The notes under the pieces are model-generated. The model ran no database searches, was not told where the DNA came from, and saw nothing but the letters and a program-made list of their open reading frames with translations. From contig NC_134137.1 of the NCBI RefSeq assembly GCF_033958435.1, positions 255,610,501-255,674,500 on the forward strand: a DNA stretch of 64,000 nucleotides, in the 5' to 3' direction. The translations under genes and the position numbers were made by a program. Below are positions 11,345 through 22,739 of this stretch, one piece after another; position 1 is the stretch's first letter; every line of letters begins with the position of its first letter. The stretch comes from Carettochelys insculpta (Eukaryota; Chordata; Testudines; Carettochelyidae).

Positions 11345-11958
11345 ATAATTTAAATTTGATACATTTATAGTGCCAGGAATCTAATGGTATTTGAAATAAC
11401 CTGTCTGAGTTCTCAAAGAGTAACATCTGAAGAAAAAACTACCTCATACTTGACAAGAATTTATTATACACTATACAAACTTTTTTAATTGTCACACACA
11501 CGTACAAGACTTCTTAAATCTGTTGATAAGTATATTATTACTCTATTGCCCTTTTTTTTTTTTAAATCCTTTTTCCCCCTAATAGTAAGCCTTAAAAATC
11601 CCACATTACAACACTAACGTGAATACATACTTTGGAGACCATAAAATGAGTTTTTATTTGGAAGACTCTGAAATTAATTTTCTTTTTTATACATACTTAT
11701 CTACTGTAAGATTTTGTCCAAACCAAGTGCATCAAACTGGGATTACTGGAAATAACTGCCAATATTCCTTAAAAATTAAATTCCTTGATTTCCTTTCTTT
11801 TAATAGTAATCAAAATGCCCTATTAACATTTTTGCATATGGAATATCATTTAACAATAGTTTAATTCAAATGAGAATTAAAAGAATATCATGGTAGCAAT
11901 TACACTTCCAGATACACTAATACATACATTAAGATGATGACAACACCAGAATACTTAC

Positions 11959-12083
11959 AGTACTATGAAATACAACACTATGGCCTTTTCCTAAGCTTTC
12001 TATGTGAGCTGAGAGGTTGAAGCAGATGGCTCGATGTCGAATGGCATCCAGTGTTTGGGCATCAAAGAAGTCATGTGGTCTTG
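11959..12083 (-). CDS. AEBP2: AEBP2 internal exon: start of C-terminal region
   Basis: This exon is 125 bp: two bases completing the split Pro codon, then 41 codons ([18 protein letters not shown]...GHSVVFHST). The acceptor is TTTCAG and the donor is GTAAGT, in phase 0. It encodes the beginning of the conserved AEBP2 C-terminal region that follows the basic segment and takes part in binding the RBBP4/SUZ12 side of PRC2. The family's next residues, a short Lys/Arg-rich exon and then the final conserved exons, are not found anywhere between here and position 1. The gene therefore probably continues off the low-coordinate edge. Confidence 0.94.
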
Positions 12084-12198
12084 CTGAAAGAAAAAAATCC
12101 TTATTGTTAAATTCTAAGACCTTCCAAACATTCAAATACCTATACCGTACTTGATATCAAAAGGCTGTGAAACAGCATTAATAAGTCAGTTACTTATA

Positions 12199-12609
12199 GG
12201 CCGTGTCTACACTAGCCCCAAACTTCGAAATGGCCATTCCGAAGTTTACTAATGAAGCGCTGAAATGCATATTCAGCGCTTCATTAGCATGCGGGCAGCC
12301 GCGGCGCTTCAAAATTGATGTGGCTCACAGCCGCGCGGCTCGTCCCAACGGGGCTCCTTTTTCAAAAGGACCCTGCCTACTTCGAAGTCCCCTTATTCAC
12401 ATCAGGTCATGGGAATAAGGGGACTTCGAAGTAGGCGGGGTCCTTTTAAAAAAGGAGCCCCGTCGGGACGAGCCGCGTCAATTTCGAAGCGCCACGGCCA
12501 CCCACATGCTAATGAAGCACTGAATATGCATTTCAGCGCTTCATTAGTAAACTTCGAAATGGCCATTTGAATGGCCATTTTGAAGTTTGGGGCTAATGTA
12601 GACGTAGCC
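12199..12609. mobile_element. Long palindromic MITE (CTACAC / TTCGAA family), copy 2
   Basis: Begins GGCCGTGTCTACACTAGCCC and ends GGGGCTAATGTAGACGTAGCC. The arms are complementary over most of the 411 bp: AAACTTCGAAATGGCCAT, TTTACTAATGAAGCGCTGAA, GCATGCGGGCAGCCGCGGCG, CTACTTCGAAGTCCCCTTAT. The centre is at about 12405. It lies 116 bp upstream (in AEBP2 orientation) of the exon at 11959-12083. Open frames on both strands are mirror images of the arms. Confidence 0.85.
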
Positions 12610-15559
12610 ATTATGGCAGTGAGCATCACTTCTTATTAATCTGATCTAAAAATTAGTGTATAAAAGGGACTCACTTATAAAACTGGCTATCAGCTGCTTT
12701 TCAAGTTTTCTCAAACATTTACTTTTAAAATTTTCACTCAAAGTCCCAACACACCATCAAAATGTGCACTGAAGTCACAATAAATGCTTTTTCTTTTACA
12801 TTCCTGAAGCACACTTTTTTTGTTGTTTTTTTTTTTTTAAATCTTCAGTATTACAGATTCCATAATACGTTTACTGAAGAATGCTACTTCTCAGAAGCAC
12901 TGCACTCTTCTAAAAATGGAGTTCTACTGCTCAAACGCAAATCACATCTACTCCTTTGAAACAACTGGGAATCTAAATGTATGGCTAAAGAAAAACTGGA
13001 ATATTTCCCTGCACTGCGATGAATATACCAGCAAACCTAATTCTCCAAAGTACTCTCAAGTTCTGTCACACTGGTTTCGGTACTGCTGCTAGACTTAAAT
13101 CAAAAGCAGTATTTAAAAAGGGAACCTCTCATACTTCTAAAATACTAAGAACAGCAATGGTAGACAAAATGCATGATGCTCCAGCAGACCCAGGGGACTC
13201 CTGGAAGTGGTATCCCATTAGAGGTCTTTGACTATACTATTCATCTATGTGAAGTTTTGTTTCAGTCAATCTTTTTGAGGTCAGCAGAGGAAAATATGGC
13301 AAGTTTAAATAGCAATTCAACTGCACTAACTTACAAGAAATTGAGTCCCAAACTAGAGGGTTAATTTGTGGATCATTATGTCTAAAAATGAACTAAGTGG
13401 TGTGTAAAAATGCACAAATGTATTACACTTTGAAATCAAAGCCAAAGGAATATGGCAAAATTAATGTCAGTGAGCTGGATAACCAACTGTTTTAAAAACC
13501 AATTTTAAAACTCTAATATTATCAGACTCTCTGTAAATACATTATGCAATACTTCATTCTGTATTGTTTGATAATAAAGTTTTCATATTAAAATAAAAAT
13601 GAAGACTTGCCAATTATGCTCCAAGCATTCCATCAGACCTTAAGTTTTAACTTACAGTTTTAGGTGAAGTAGCATTAACATCCTTCTGGTATTGTACAGT
13701 CTTGGGTTGGTGAGCTGAAAGTTGGTAAACCAACAGAACTGATTTGTCTCAGGTGCTAAAGGCTTCTGGACTTCTGGTTTTTTTTGGCTAATGGTGAGCC
13801 TTACTAGCCAACACTTCAAATATCTGAGTATGTGATTTGGAAGGCAGGGGGACTGAAAGGAAATCTGCCAGATCTAAATTCTTTAAGAAAAGCAGCTAGT
13901 TATATGGTAACTACAATTACAAATATGCATTACATCTTATTCTGTTAAAAATACTTCAGGCTTTACCTTGCATACATGGGTATCACACTAAAGCACAGAA
14001 TGTTATGTTTTGCTACAGTAGTGACTTTTTTTCCCTCAGCTAATCCTTTCATGTGACAAATTTTAATAGTTTAACTCTGCATTTAATTAATCTTCCATCA
14101 TTACTGAAAGATAAAGGTTAGTTCATAAGAAAAGCAAATATTACATCATAGGCTATCACTATATAAACTAGAAATTATTTAAGTTTTTAAACAACTTATG
14201 TTTTCCTCCTCAAAAAAAGATTAGCTATCAAAAATTGTAGGACAACTATCAAAATTCTACTGGGAGAAAAACACTTTTCTACCTCCTTGGGATCAATTAC
14301 TGCTTAGGCATTGGTTTGCTCACGTGTCTTATTCTCCAGTAAATCAATACTGCAAATTGGGCAATCATCTATGTTGCAAATGCTTTTCTTTTGAAATCAG
14401 ATGACCTGAAAGCGTAGTCCAGGCCACAAGAGGCTCCTGAAACTGCCATTTTTTAATAGTGAGACTTTATTTGTTCAATTTTGCAAGAGATACAAAAAGT
14501 ACCTTTTGTTTTAACAAAGCCATGGTCTTGTACTTCAAGTAGCCCTAATGATAACTTTCACTGTTTATAATACCACCACAAACACATTTGTAGAAATAAA
14601 ACATATACAGCAGCACACTAAGTGAAGTTTGGTATTTGCATCACCATTATAAAGGCCCTATTTGACATGATTTGAGGGTTCAGCAACTGCAGAGATTCTC
14701 AATTTTTTCCACCTACAAACTCAAGCACCCAGAGACTTTTTCTTCTCCAATGCAAAAGCTGGGATCTATTATTCAAAGGATCCAAATGCTGTTAAACAAA
14801 GTACATTGTGTCATAGGAAACTACTATTCAAATATAGTAAATAATTCCATGACACTAAAAAACAGAATTCAGTACTTGACAAAGCCACTCACCAGTGGTG
14901 AGTAAGACCTTCTCTGGTGAAAGGGGTTGCTTAATAGTCTCTACAGAATCTAAGCTTCCATTTTAAGTTAAATTTCGGCTTTAGAGATAGAAAGACAATT
15001 TCCAACTGTGACTCAAGCATAACCAATGCAGTTCCCTTCCTGAATTTACAATGAGAGATCAGGATTGTAAACTAAATTTGAAGCTTAAATCCTGGTACCT
15101 GCACATAGCCTGAACAACCACTATCTGTTTCAGGAATTTCCTCCAAGATCTGGACAGAAACCTCCGCTCCCATAAAGCATCCCTACTGCAATGGGGTCAG
15201 TCCATAGCCATTTCAAATCATCATCCTTTGGGTCCAGGGAAAAAGGAAATCAATGGTATATCAATTAATTTAAATTTTTTTCTACTTTGTATCAAAATGT
15301 TTTATACATCTTGGGAGCTAAAGCTCTTACAATCAGTTAATGACTCAGCAGCCAGGCCATAAGATGTAGAGATTCCAGGTCTGGACAGTGTTGGGTACAT
15401 GGAGAAATATTAGAGGTCTGAAAAATGGACTTGGTATATTATATTTGCTTTTTAGAATACGGTGGAATAGAAGCTGGCATATGATGATCTTCATTAAACA
15501 GACAAATTCCAGGCAAAGAGGAGTGCAATATGTCCAAAAACATAGTGTACCTTTTCTTG

Positions 15560-16411
15560 CACAACCTTGGCTGATATTCTCAGCTTCTCTGCCAAGTGCA
15601 AAGATTTAGAAAAGCTTTATATACAACTGGGGGAGAAGTATAAGATATATCAGCTTCATTTGATGATGCAGCTTCAGGAGAAAACTACTGCTCCTCTTCA
15701 TGTTAGTTCTTAAGTTCGATACAAGAGAGTGGAAGATGGTGGTTGTACCTGCCTGCATCCCTCAAGAGGATGGTCTGGCTTTGGATGGCAGAAAAAAAGG
15801 AACTTGGGGGGGGGGGGGGGGGGGGGGCTCCTGATGTGGAACATGCTCAAGGGTGCCCAATACAGATGGGAATGAGAACAATACAGGTAATCAGTAGGTA
15901 GTCAGAGCAGGTCTCTCTCGACATTGCAGATGCCTGGAATCCCCATCTGAAACATAGGAGTTATAAGACTGACATGTTGGTGTGTGCGGTGACTCCCCAA
16001 CAGGATGATCCAAGACAGAAGCAGTACAAGTCCTCTTCACGTAATGAAGAAGCATAGCTAGCAAAAGCCTGAGGGCTTTAGGAAATGCTGAAGTGCTGCT
16101 TTATAAAACACACCAGGGAGAATTCATTATTTCACTGTGCAGTATGCCTAAAGATGGTAATTATACACAAAAAATCCAGTTTAAGGACCACAAGTGCACA
16201 AGACAGGGTGACTGCTCTCAGTCACAGCCAATAAGAAGGAACTGCGGGATGGATGGCCTTGCTCAATCCTTTATGCCTTGAGAAAGGATGGGGGCTTTCC
16301 CTGGTACACGCATGGTCCCAACAGGCACTGCTGGTCCAAATATTCCAACTGAGTGCATGGCAGGTAGGCACACCAAGAACAGAATACATATGGACAAGCA
16401 ACTTAAGAAGC
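15560..16411 (-). mobile_element. Old DIRS 5' end fragment
   Basis: A decayed copy of the gag-side end of a DIRS element. AATAAGAAGGAACTGCGGGA at about 16228 corresponds to GAGAAGGAACTGGCGGGGAC of the copy at 1-779. CTGGTACACGCATGGTCCCA and CAGAATACATATGGACAAGC lead to the end ACTTAAGAAG, which parallels the CACTCGAAGAAG terminus at 24981-24994. Sequence further left (CTCAGCTTCTCTGCCAAGTG near 15578) looks like gag-region DNA, but that boundary is uncertain. Confidence 0.5.
15806..15827 (+). repeat. 22-G homopolymer
   Basis: Twenty-two consecutive G, flanked by GGAACTT and CTCCTGATG. Its length may be a sequencing or assembly estimate. It could form intramolecular G-quadruplexes on the plus strand; on the AEBP2 transcript it is a C run. 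Confidence 0.85.
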
Positions 16412-18646
16412 TTAGCTTCTGTAGCAAATATGGAGATACCCAAAAAAACCCAGCACCAGGGCCCACTTTAGGGTCATGGTACAAAAGTTGAGAATCACTT
16501 TCAGTAAGTTTGGGTGAATGAATCCAAATGTGTTGGGAATGGAACAGATTTCACAGAAATACACAACAGAATCTGTAGCAGAGATATGACTGTAAGCATG
16601 AGCATCAATTTCGATAGCAATAAGTAGCCATGTCAGCAAGTCGCCATCTGACTGCTTATGTAATCAGCTAGGAAGGTGTCTACAGCAAGAGAAAAAAAAA
16701 AATCACATTGTCAAAAATACTAGATTCAACTTCATACAATATCTAATCTTTCATTACCAATTGTTTTAAAACAAATAGACACCTGTAATAAGCTTGTGAA
16801 AAATACATATGTTTATGGACAAAATGACAAAATACAAACTTGTTTGAAACCAGGAAAATGTTAAAATGGAAAATAAAATGCCCACATAAACTGTTCATCT
16901 TACAGTAAATTCAAGTATCTTGCTTTTGTCACCTGAACATTCCTGGTAACTTATTTTGTTTTAATACCATCCACTGAACTTCAAATTTGTGAAGAGGATC
17001 TGATCTCCTTACTCTGATTTTTATAGGTGTGTATGTATGAAGATATTTGTGCACGAGTACACTGAAAAATAATCAGTACACTTACTTCTACACAACAGAA
17101 ATCCCAACTATTGCCTGGGTTATAAACTGTGACCAGGATCACAGAATTCCCTCCTTAGTGAAGGAGAAAAATAAGTACTTTTTTCAGGTAATGTGAAAAG
17201 AAGTTGGAAAGCTGGTGGGCGAGGTGGCTGAAACTTTAGGCATTTATTTTTTTCTGGATGATTATAGAAGACTGTATATTACAATATTACAGAATTTGTG
17301 CAATCTGTTTATTCTAACCTGAGCACCTCTGAAAGGTAGGCCACTCATTCAAATACTTAAAATACAGATCTGGGACATGTCTACATTATGGACAACACAG
17401 CACTACACAGCTGCAACTGTGCCACAGTAGCACCATAGCAGACACATTTCACAGGAATGAAACAAGATTTTTCTTTAATGTAGGAAAGGAAGTACATGTA
17501 GCTAGTTCCATGGAAGAATTGCACTGGAGTTAGATCAGCTTAGCTACAGAGCTCAGAGGTGTGACATATCCACATCCCAGAGTGCAGTAGTTATGTCAAC
17601 CTAAATAAGTGAGACCAGACCGTTCATCAGCTATGCTTAGATTGGGACTTAGGTGCTGCAAGTGGCTCTTTAGTGTCTCCCCCGAGACTCTGCACCACAT
17701 AATATGAAAACACCTACTTAATTATCAACCAAAATTATTAATCAATCAGGATGCTTTTATGATGTTATTAATCAACTGTAAAATAACTGGTCTGTCATTT
17801 TGCTGTGAGAATTCCCTCTCTGTTTCTTCAAAAGTAGCGTGCCTCAAGTTTTTCATCTAAAGGCCGGGATATGCAGACCACAATGGTGCAGGAGTCAAAT
17901 CTGACAAGACAGAAACAATAGTACATGAAACAATGAATTTGCACTACTATGGCTCTTGTGGGTCACGCTGATTGCTAATTTAACTTTAGGCCCACTACTT
18001 CTAAAGACACAAAGAAATGGAATTATAAGACTGTTAGAGTCTGATTTTAGAGCCTAACAAGATTTACAATCCATGGAGAAAGTTTTAAGACAAGAGACCT
18101 ACAACGAAGCATTCTGTGAAAGTGTTACCTGCTTCAGATAAACTTCTGGATCACATGACCTTTGGAGACAAATACTAAAGGAGCCTATCCTAAATGCAAT
18201 TAGATGGAAATTTTACCTTCAGGTAAAGGCATTCAAACAACTTTATTGTGTAGGGGCAATGAGGCTGCAAAGTGCTTGTGGCTCTTGTCAATTCTCTTCC
18301 TTTATAGAACTTAAATTTGGAAGTAGAGTGAAATGAATTACAAAAGGTATGCAACCAAAGATTAGGAACTGTGATTATTAATTACTTTAAAAGAAAAAGT
18401 TACTCATGAACCCACATGTGCAGAGATTGAAGAGCTACAGGATGTCTGCATGCTGAACAGAACAATACCTTTTGTGGGTCCTTTAAGGAAGAATTTCTCA
18501 AAGCAATGTCAAGGGGAAAAAAAAGGTAAATTAGTTGTTCTATGCAGTATCTATGAAACATCAGACAAAATGACATATAAACTAAAATTGCACAAGCAAC
18601 ATATACACAAGACATATGATAAAAGAAAAAAGAGAATCAGATTTGG

Positions 18647-18740
18647 AATCATGGATTCTAGAAAAATTAGGAGACCTTTCAGGTCATCTAGTCTACCTCC
18701 CAGGGAGTGAGTGATCATTACTGTCCATTCCTGGTTTCTC
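18647..18740 (-). mobile_element. CR1-like 3' end fragment
   Basis: AATCATGGATTCTAGAAAAA and GGAGACCTTTCAGGTCATCT, then AGTCTACCTCCC, resemble the reverse complement of a CR1/L3-type LINE 3' end (ATAGAATCATAG...GGTCATCTAGTCCA). It is short and diverged. Confidence 0.45.
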
Positions 18741-19480
18741 CTTCCTCACAAATCTGCTTCAAATTCTTTTACTTCAGGTTTATCATCTTGTATTTGTCCC
18801 AGATAATCTAACTTTATCATCTTCCATTCACAATAATCTCTCTGCATGATGCATTTGTAACTCCTATCCTCACCTAAAACTTAAGGGATTCTTACATTTA
18901 CCTCCAAAATATTCTTTACAGAGTATCTGGGAGAAAAAAAAACAACTATATATTTATATCATAGTGTTGTAAATCTCACAGGATGCAGATAACTTGATGC
19001 TGGCAAAGAGCTCTGCCACAGCTTTAACTGAGGAAGCCCTGACTTGACTCTTACAGTTCAACCATGAGCAAAGAAGCACGTATCACCAATTTGGAAAAGT
19101 TCTTTCAGACACTAAAGTCAACACTTTCCAATTTGGATACTTCAAGTCACCTCCTAAGTCACATTTTGACTTTAAATGAGCTCTGAAGCTCAGCATCTCT
19201 GAAATTTCAGTCATTTATTTTGATATGCCTAGCTTTTGGCATGCATGTTTTGGCAAGCTTCAGAAGCTCCTGTTAGGTCTTCACTGGATAGAAGTACTTC
19301 AAATGCAAATTAGATTCACTACATAATAGAAAGAAAACCTCTGTTTTGATTTGCATCTGATTAAGTCCTTTACACCAAGGCTTGGAGACCTTGGAGCAAA
19401 GACTATTTTCAGACCAAATGCAGAAATCATTAAAAATTCTTTTTAGTTTTGAGCTGAACTTGTTCTTCAAGTCAGAAAAG

Positions 19481-19735
19481 ACAGTTACCTGTTCTGTAGC
19501 TGGTGTTCTTCGAGATGTGTTACTCATGTGCATCCCAATTTGGGGTGTCCGCTGGCACATGCCCAGTTCCCGGAAGCTTTTTGCCCTAAGCCAGTAAGCC
19601 CAAAGGTTGGTGTGGCACCCCCTGGAGTGGCGCCTGGATGGCGACCCATATATGCACCACCAGTCCCGTCCCCCATTCAGTTCCTTCTTGCTGGCCTCTC
19701 CAACAGTGGGGAAGGTGGGAGGGTTCTGGAATGGA
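19481..19735. repeat. DIRS inverted terminal repeat, recombinase side
   Basis: Starts ACAGTTACCTGTTCTGTAGC. From about 19504 to 19695 it is an inverted copy of 24996-24815: TTCTTCGAGATGTGTTACTC, GCACATGCCCAGTT, AAGCTTTTTGCCCTAA, GGTTGGTGTGGCACC, CATATATGCAC and GTTCCTTCT all have counterparts. The first 23 or so bases extend beyond the end of the other repeat, as is typical of DIRS ends. Confidence 0.85.
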
Positions 19736-19826
19736 CATGAGCAACACATCTCGAAGAACACCAGTTACAGAACAGGTAACCGTCTTTTCTTCTTCAAGTG
19801 ATTGCTCAATTGCATTCCAATTTGGG
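19736..19826. repeat. DIRS internal complementary region
   Basis: The first 48 bases (19736-19783) are the reverse complement of the outer end 19481-19528, with 45 of 48 positions matching by eye. The following bases (19784-19826; TTTTCTTCTTCAAGTGATTG) match the inverted outer end of the other repeat (24995-24953). The two element ends are thus joined head to head inside the element. This is the template DIRS elements are thought to use to rebuild and circularise their ends. Confidence 0.85.
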
Positions 19827-19920
19827 TGAATGCAAGCTAATGCCTAGGAGGTGGGGTCAGAGTCCCAGAAGGAGCGCAAGACAGCTATGCCCACTGCAAC
19901 ATTTTCTCGTGCATGCTGCG

Positions 19921-21050
19921 TTAATGCGTAATGCGCTGAAAATGTGTGAATGGAGGACCAAGTGGCCGCTCTGCAGATGTTCTGGATAGGGACCCTGGCC
20001 AAGTATGTCGCAGAGGACCTTGGCTAAGTATGCCTGCCAGTTTGTAGTGCTCTCTGATACAGGCCACTATCCAGGAGAAGATCCACTGAGAGGAGACTGG
20101 GTGCCCCTTCATCCTGTCCACCATTGCAACAAACAACCGTTGAGACTTTCAGAAGGGTTTGGTCCTGTCCATACAGAAGTCCAGCAACCTCCAGATATCC
20201 AAAGTGTGTAAGCTCTGCTCCCTAGGGGAGGCATGGGACCTTGGATAGAACACTGGTAAGGTGACGTCTTGGTTAATGTGGAAGATGGAGACCACCGTTG
20301 GCAGGAACACTAGGTGGGGTCTCAGCCTGACCTTATCCTTGTGGAACACTGTATAAAGTGGGTCCACCATCAGGGCCCTGAGCTCGGACACCATTCTGGC
20401 CAAGGTAATGGACACCAGGACTGCTGACTTGTAACTAATGAATAAGATGGAACAGGAGGCAAGGGGTTCAAATGGGAGAGCCATAAGCTTAGACAATACC
20501 AAATTAAGGTCCCATGTTGGCAGGAGGGCCTGAACCTGCGGTTTGACCCTTTCCAGTTCTTTCATGAACCTTTTCAGCACAGGGTTTGAGAAGACTGATG
20601 ACATCCTGGGTGAAACGCTGAAATAGCTTCCAAGTCCACTTTCAGGGAGGATAGTGACAGTCCTGCCTGACTCAAGGCCAGCAAGTAGTCTAGGATACGT
20701 GGTACTGGGGCCTCCCCTGGGGATAATCCCCTTTGAGTGGCCCATACAGTAAACCTCTTCCATTTGGCTACATATGTTGCCCTCGTGGAGGGCTTCCTGA
20801 TGTTTAACAATACTTCCCTGACAGGTTCGGAGCAGGCCAGCTCGATCAGTCTCATCCGTGGAGCTTCCATGCTGTGAGATGTGTTGCCTGGAGACTGGGG
20901 TGCTGCAGTCTCCCCTCCTCCTGTGTCAGCAGATCCGGTCATAGCCAGAAGCACCTCTTGGTCAAAGACAGACACCTCTAGGAGGGTTGAGTACCAGTGT
21001 TGTCGAGCCCAAGGTAGGGCCACCAGGATAAGTGATGCTCGATTCGACTG
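19921..21050 (-). pseudogene. DIRS tyrosine recombinase (broken)
   Basis: The N-terminal core-binding part reads STRATYVAKWKRFTVWA and ILDYLLALSQAGLS, typical of DIRS recombinases. The catalytic part continues in another frame: LKRFMKELERVKP, SYKSAVLVSITLARMVSELR, DPLYTVFHKDKVRLRP and HTLDIWRLLDFCMDRTKP. In tyrosine recombinases the first catalytic Arg sits in R-x-S-E-L; here that position is Met (codon at 20394-20392), giving MVSEL. At least two frame changes (near 20600 and 20140) split the gene, and the end around the expected catalytic Tyr is only vaguely recognisable in the frame ending near 19921. The enzyme is inactive. Confidence 0.85.
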
Positions 21051-21199
21051 AATTTTCAGCAGTGTTCGGTGGATGAGCAGTATCAGTGGGAAGGTGTAAA
21101 GCAGGGTCCTGACCAACGAATGCTGAGGGTGTCTGCCCAAGAGCCCAGATTCAATTCTGATAAGAGCAGAACATCCAGCACTTTGCATTGAGGTGGGTG

Positions 21200-21900
21200 G
21201 TGACGAGGTCTACCTGGGGACGTCCCCACTTCTGGAAAAAATGAACGCAGCACTTCCGTGTGTAGTGACCACTCGTGGTCCATGAAGGACCTGCTGAGCC
21301 GGTCTGCTGGGGAGCTGAGAGCCCCAGGTAGGTAGAACGCCCTCAGGAGAGAATCTGGTGCTGGATGCAGAAGTCCCAGAGTGCGAGAGTCTCAAGAAAC
21401 AGGGATGATGAACATCTGTGCTGACTTCAACACACTGCCCCTTCAGGTAGCTCTCAAACACTTCGCATGCCAGCTGAACCACTCTGAGCATGTTTATGTG
21501 GAGCTGAGCATCGGTCTTGCTCCACAGGGCCTGAGTTTGGCGATCCCCCAAGTGTGCTCCCCAGTCCAGGTCTGAGGCATCTTTTGACCAGGGAGAGGCA
21601 GGGTTGCGGGGGACTGAAGGGCACTTCCATGCAGACCGACCAGGCCTCTAGCTACCAGTGTAATGCCATTAACACTTCTGGGGTGGAGGGCTGTCACTAA
21701 CTTGTCTATAATGTCCCCAATAGGTCTATATACTGAGATGATCCACAACTGGAAGGGGCACATTCGCAACCTGGCATGCTGCACTACAAACGTGAACGCT
21801 GCCACGTGGCCCAACAGTCTGAGGCATCCTCTGGCCATTGTGGTTGGGAACCTGATTAGTTCTTGGATGCAAGACGCCATGGCTTGGACCCTGCTCTGGG
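21200..21900 (-). pseudogene. DIRS RNase H-like region (broken)
   Basis: Between the reverse transcriptase and the recombinase, minus-strand frames show pieces such as LWSKTDAQLHINMLRVVQLA and AFTFVVQHARLRMCPFQLW. Their order matches the connection and RNase H domain of DIRS polymerases (INxLELRAVxLA-type motif). The pieces lie in different frames and contain stops. Confidence 0.6.
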
Positions 21901-21999
21901 GCAGGAAGGCCCTGGCTTGCTCTGCATCTAGTCAGGCACCCACAAACTCCATGACCTGAGTTGGGGCTAGCACAGACTTTGCCTTGTTTAGTAGGAGGC

Positions 22000-22600
22000 C
22001 TAGTGTGTCAAATGTCTCTCATATCAGCTGCATGTTTCACGCCACCTGTCGCTGTGGCTGACCTTGGATAGGTCAGTTGTCCAGGTACGGGAAGAAGTGC
22101 ACCCCTGCTTGTGTAGGAAGGCTGCACTACTGACATACATTTGGTAACAACTCCCGGGTCAGAGGAGAGGCCGAATGGAAGGGCTGTGAACTGGTAGTGG
22201 TCCTTCCCTAGCACAAACCAGAGGAACCTCCTGTGGAGTGGACAGATTGCTATGCGAAAATATGCCTCCTATCAGTTTAGAGCAGCAAACCAGTCCCCTC
22301 ATTCCAGCATTGGGATAATTATGCCCAGGGATATCACACGAAACTATCTTTTTCACAAATCTGTTCAGGTTTCGCAAGTCCAAGATTGGCCGTAATCCCC
22401 CTTTCGCTTTCGGAATTAGGAAATAATGGGAATAAAACCCCTGCCACCGGAATTCTTGGGGAACTTCCTCTATAGCCCCCTTTTGTAGGAGGGCCTTTAC
22501 CTCCTGCCTGAGAAAGGTCTCATGAGAGGGGTCCCTGAAACGGGACTGGGGGGGGGGGGAGAGCGGGAAGGGGGTAAGAAGAAAATTGGATAGCATATCC
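22000..22600 (-). pseudogene. DIRS reverse transcriptase (broken)
   Basis: The minus-strand frame from 22596 contains SHYFLIPKAKGGLRPILDLR, the fingers motif of DIRS/Ty3-type reverse transcriptases, and after a frame change LGKDHYQFTALPFGLSS. The catalytic YxDD motif is altered. At 22087-22076 it reads Tyr-Leu-Asp-Asn, followed directly by a stop (22075-22073) where the family usually has Trp. Both changes fit G-to-A transitions on the coding strand. A G-rich run near 22549 marks a likely frameshift upstream. Confidence 0.85.
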
Positions 22601-22739
22601 CTTTTCTACCGTGCAGAGGACCTACTGGTCCGATGTTATGCTGCACCGTGCATGTTAGAAGGGGGATAGGCGGGATGAAAATAAATGCTGAGCTGGAACT
22701 GGGGGGTGGTCGGTGTGTCGCTCCCGACCGCCCCATTAA

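Larger units (their letters stand above)
1..11958 (-). other. AEBP2: AEBP2 intron downstream of the last visible exon (partial)
   Basis: This is non-coding sequence 3' of the exon ending at 11959. I searched it by eye on the minus strand for the remaining AEBP2 C-terminal codons and found none. It holds a truncated DIRS end (1-779), a CTACAC-type MITE (1631-1985), a pair of related short transposons (4581-4897 and 10262-10577), an LTR-like repeat with a TATA box (6750-7593), a palindromic MITE (8086-8434), a SINE pair (9231-9408) and a long palindromic MITE (10919-11344). The stretches 2000-4580, 4900-6750 and 9410-10260 are AT-rich sequence in which I see nothing recognisable. Confidence 0.75.

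Noticed and set aside
12203..12629. Open frames on both strands with near-identical peptides (FTNEALKCIFSASLACG)
   Set aside because: They are the two arms of the palindromic MITE read in opposite directions; the same peptide recurs at 10.9-11.3 and 51.8-52.2 kb. No start context, splice signals or protein-family match.
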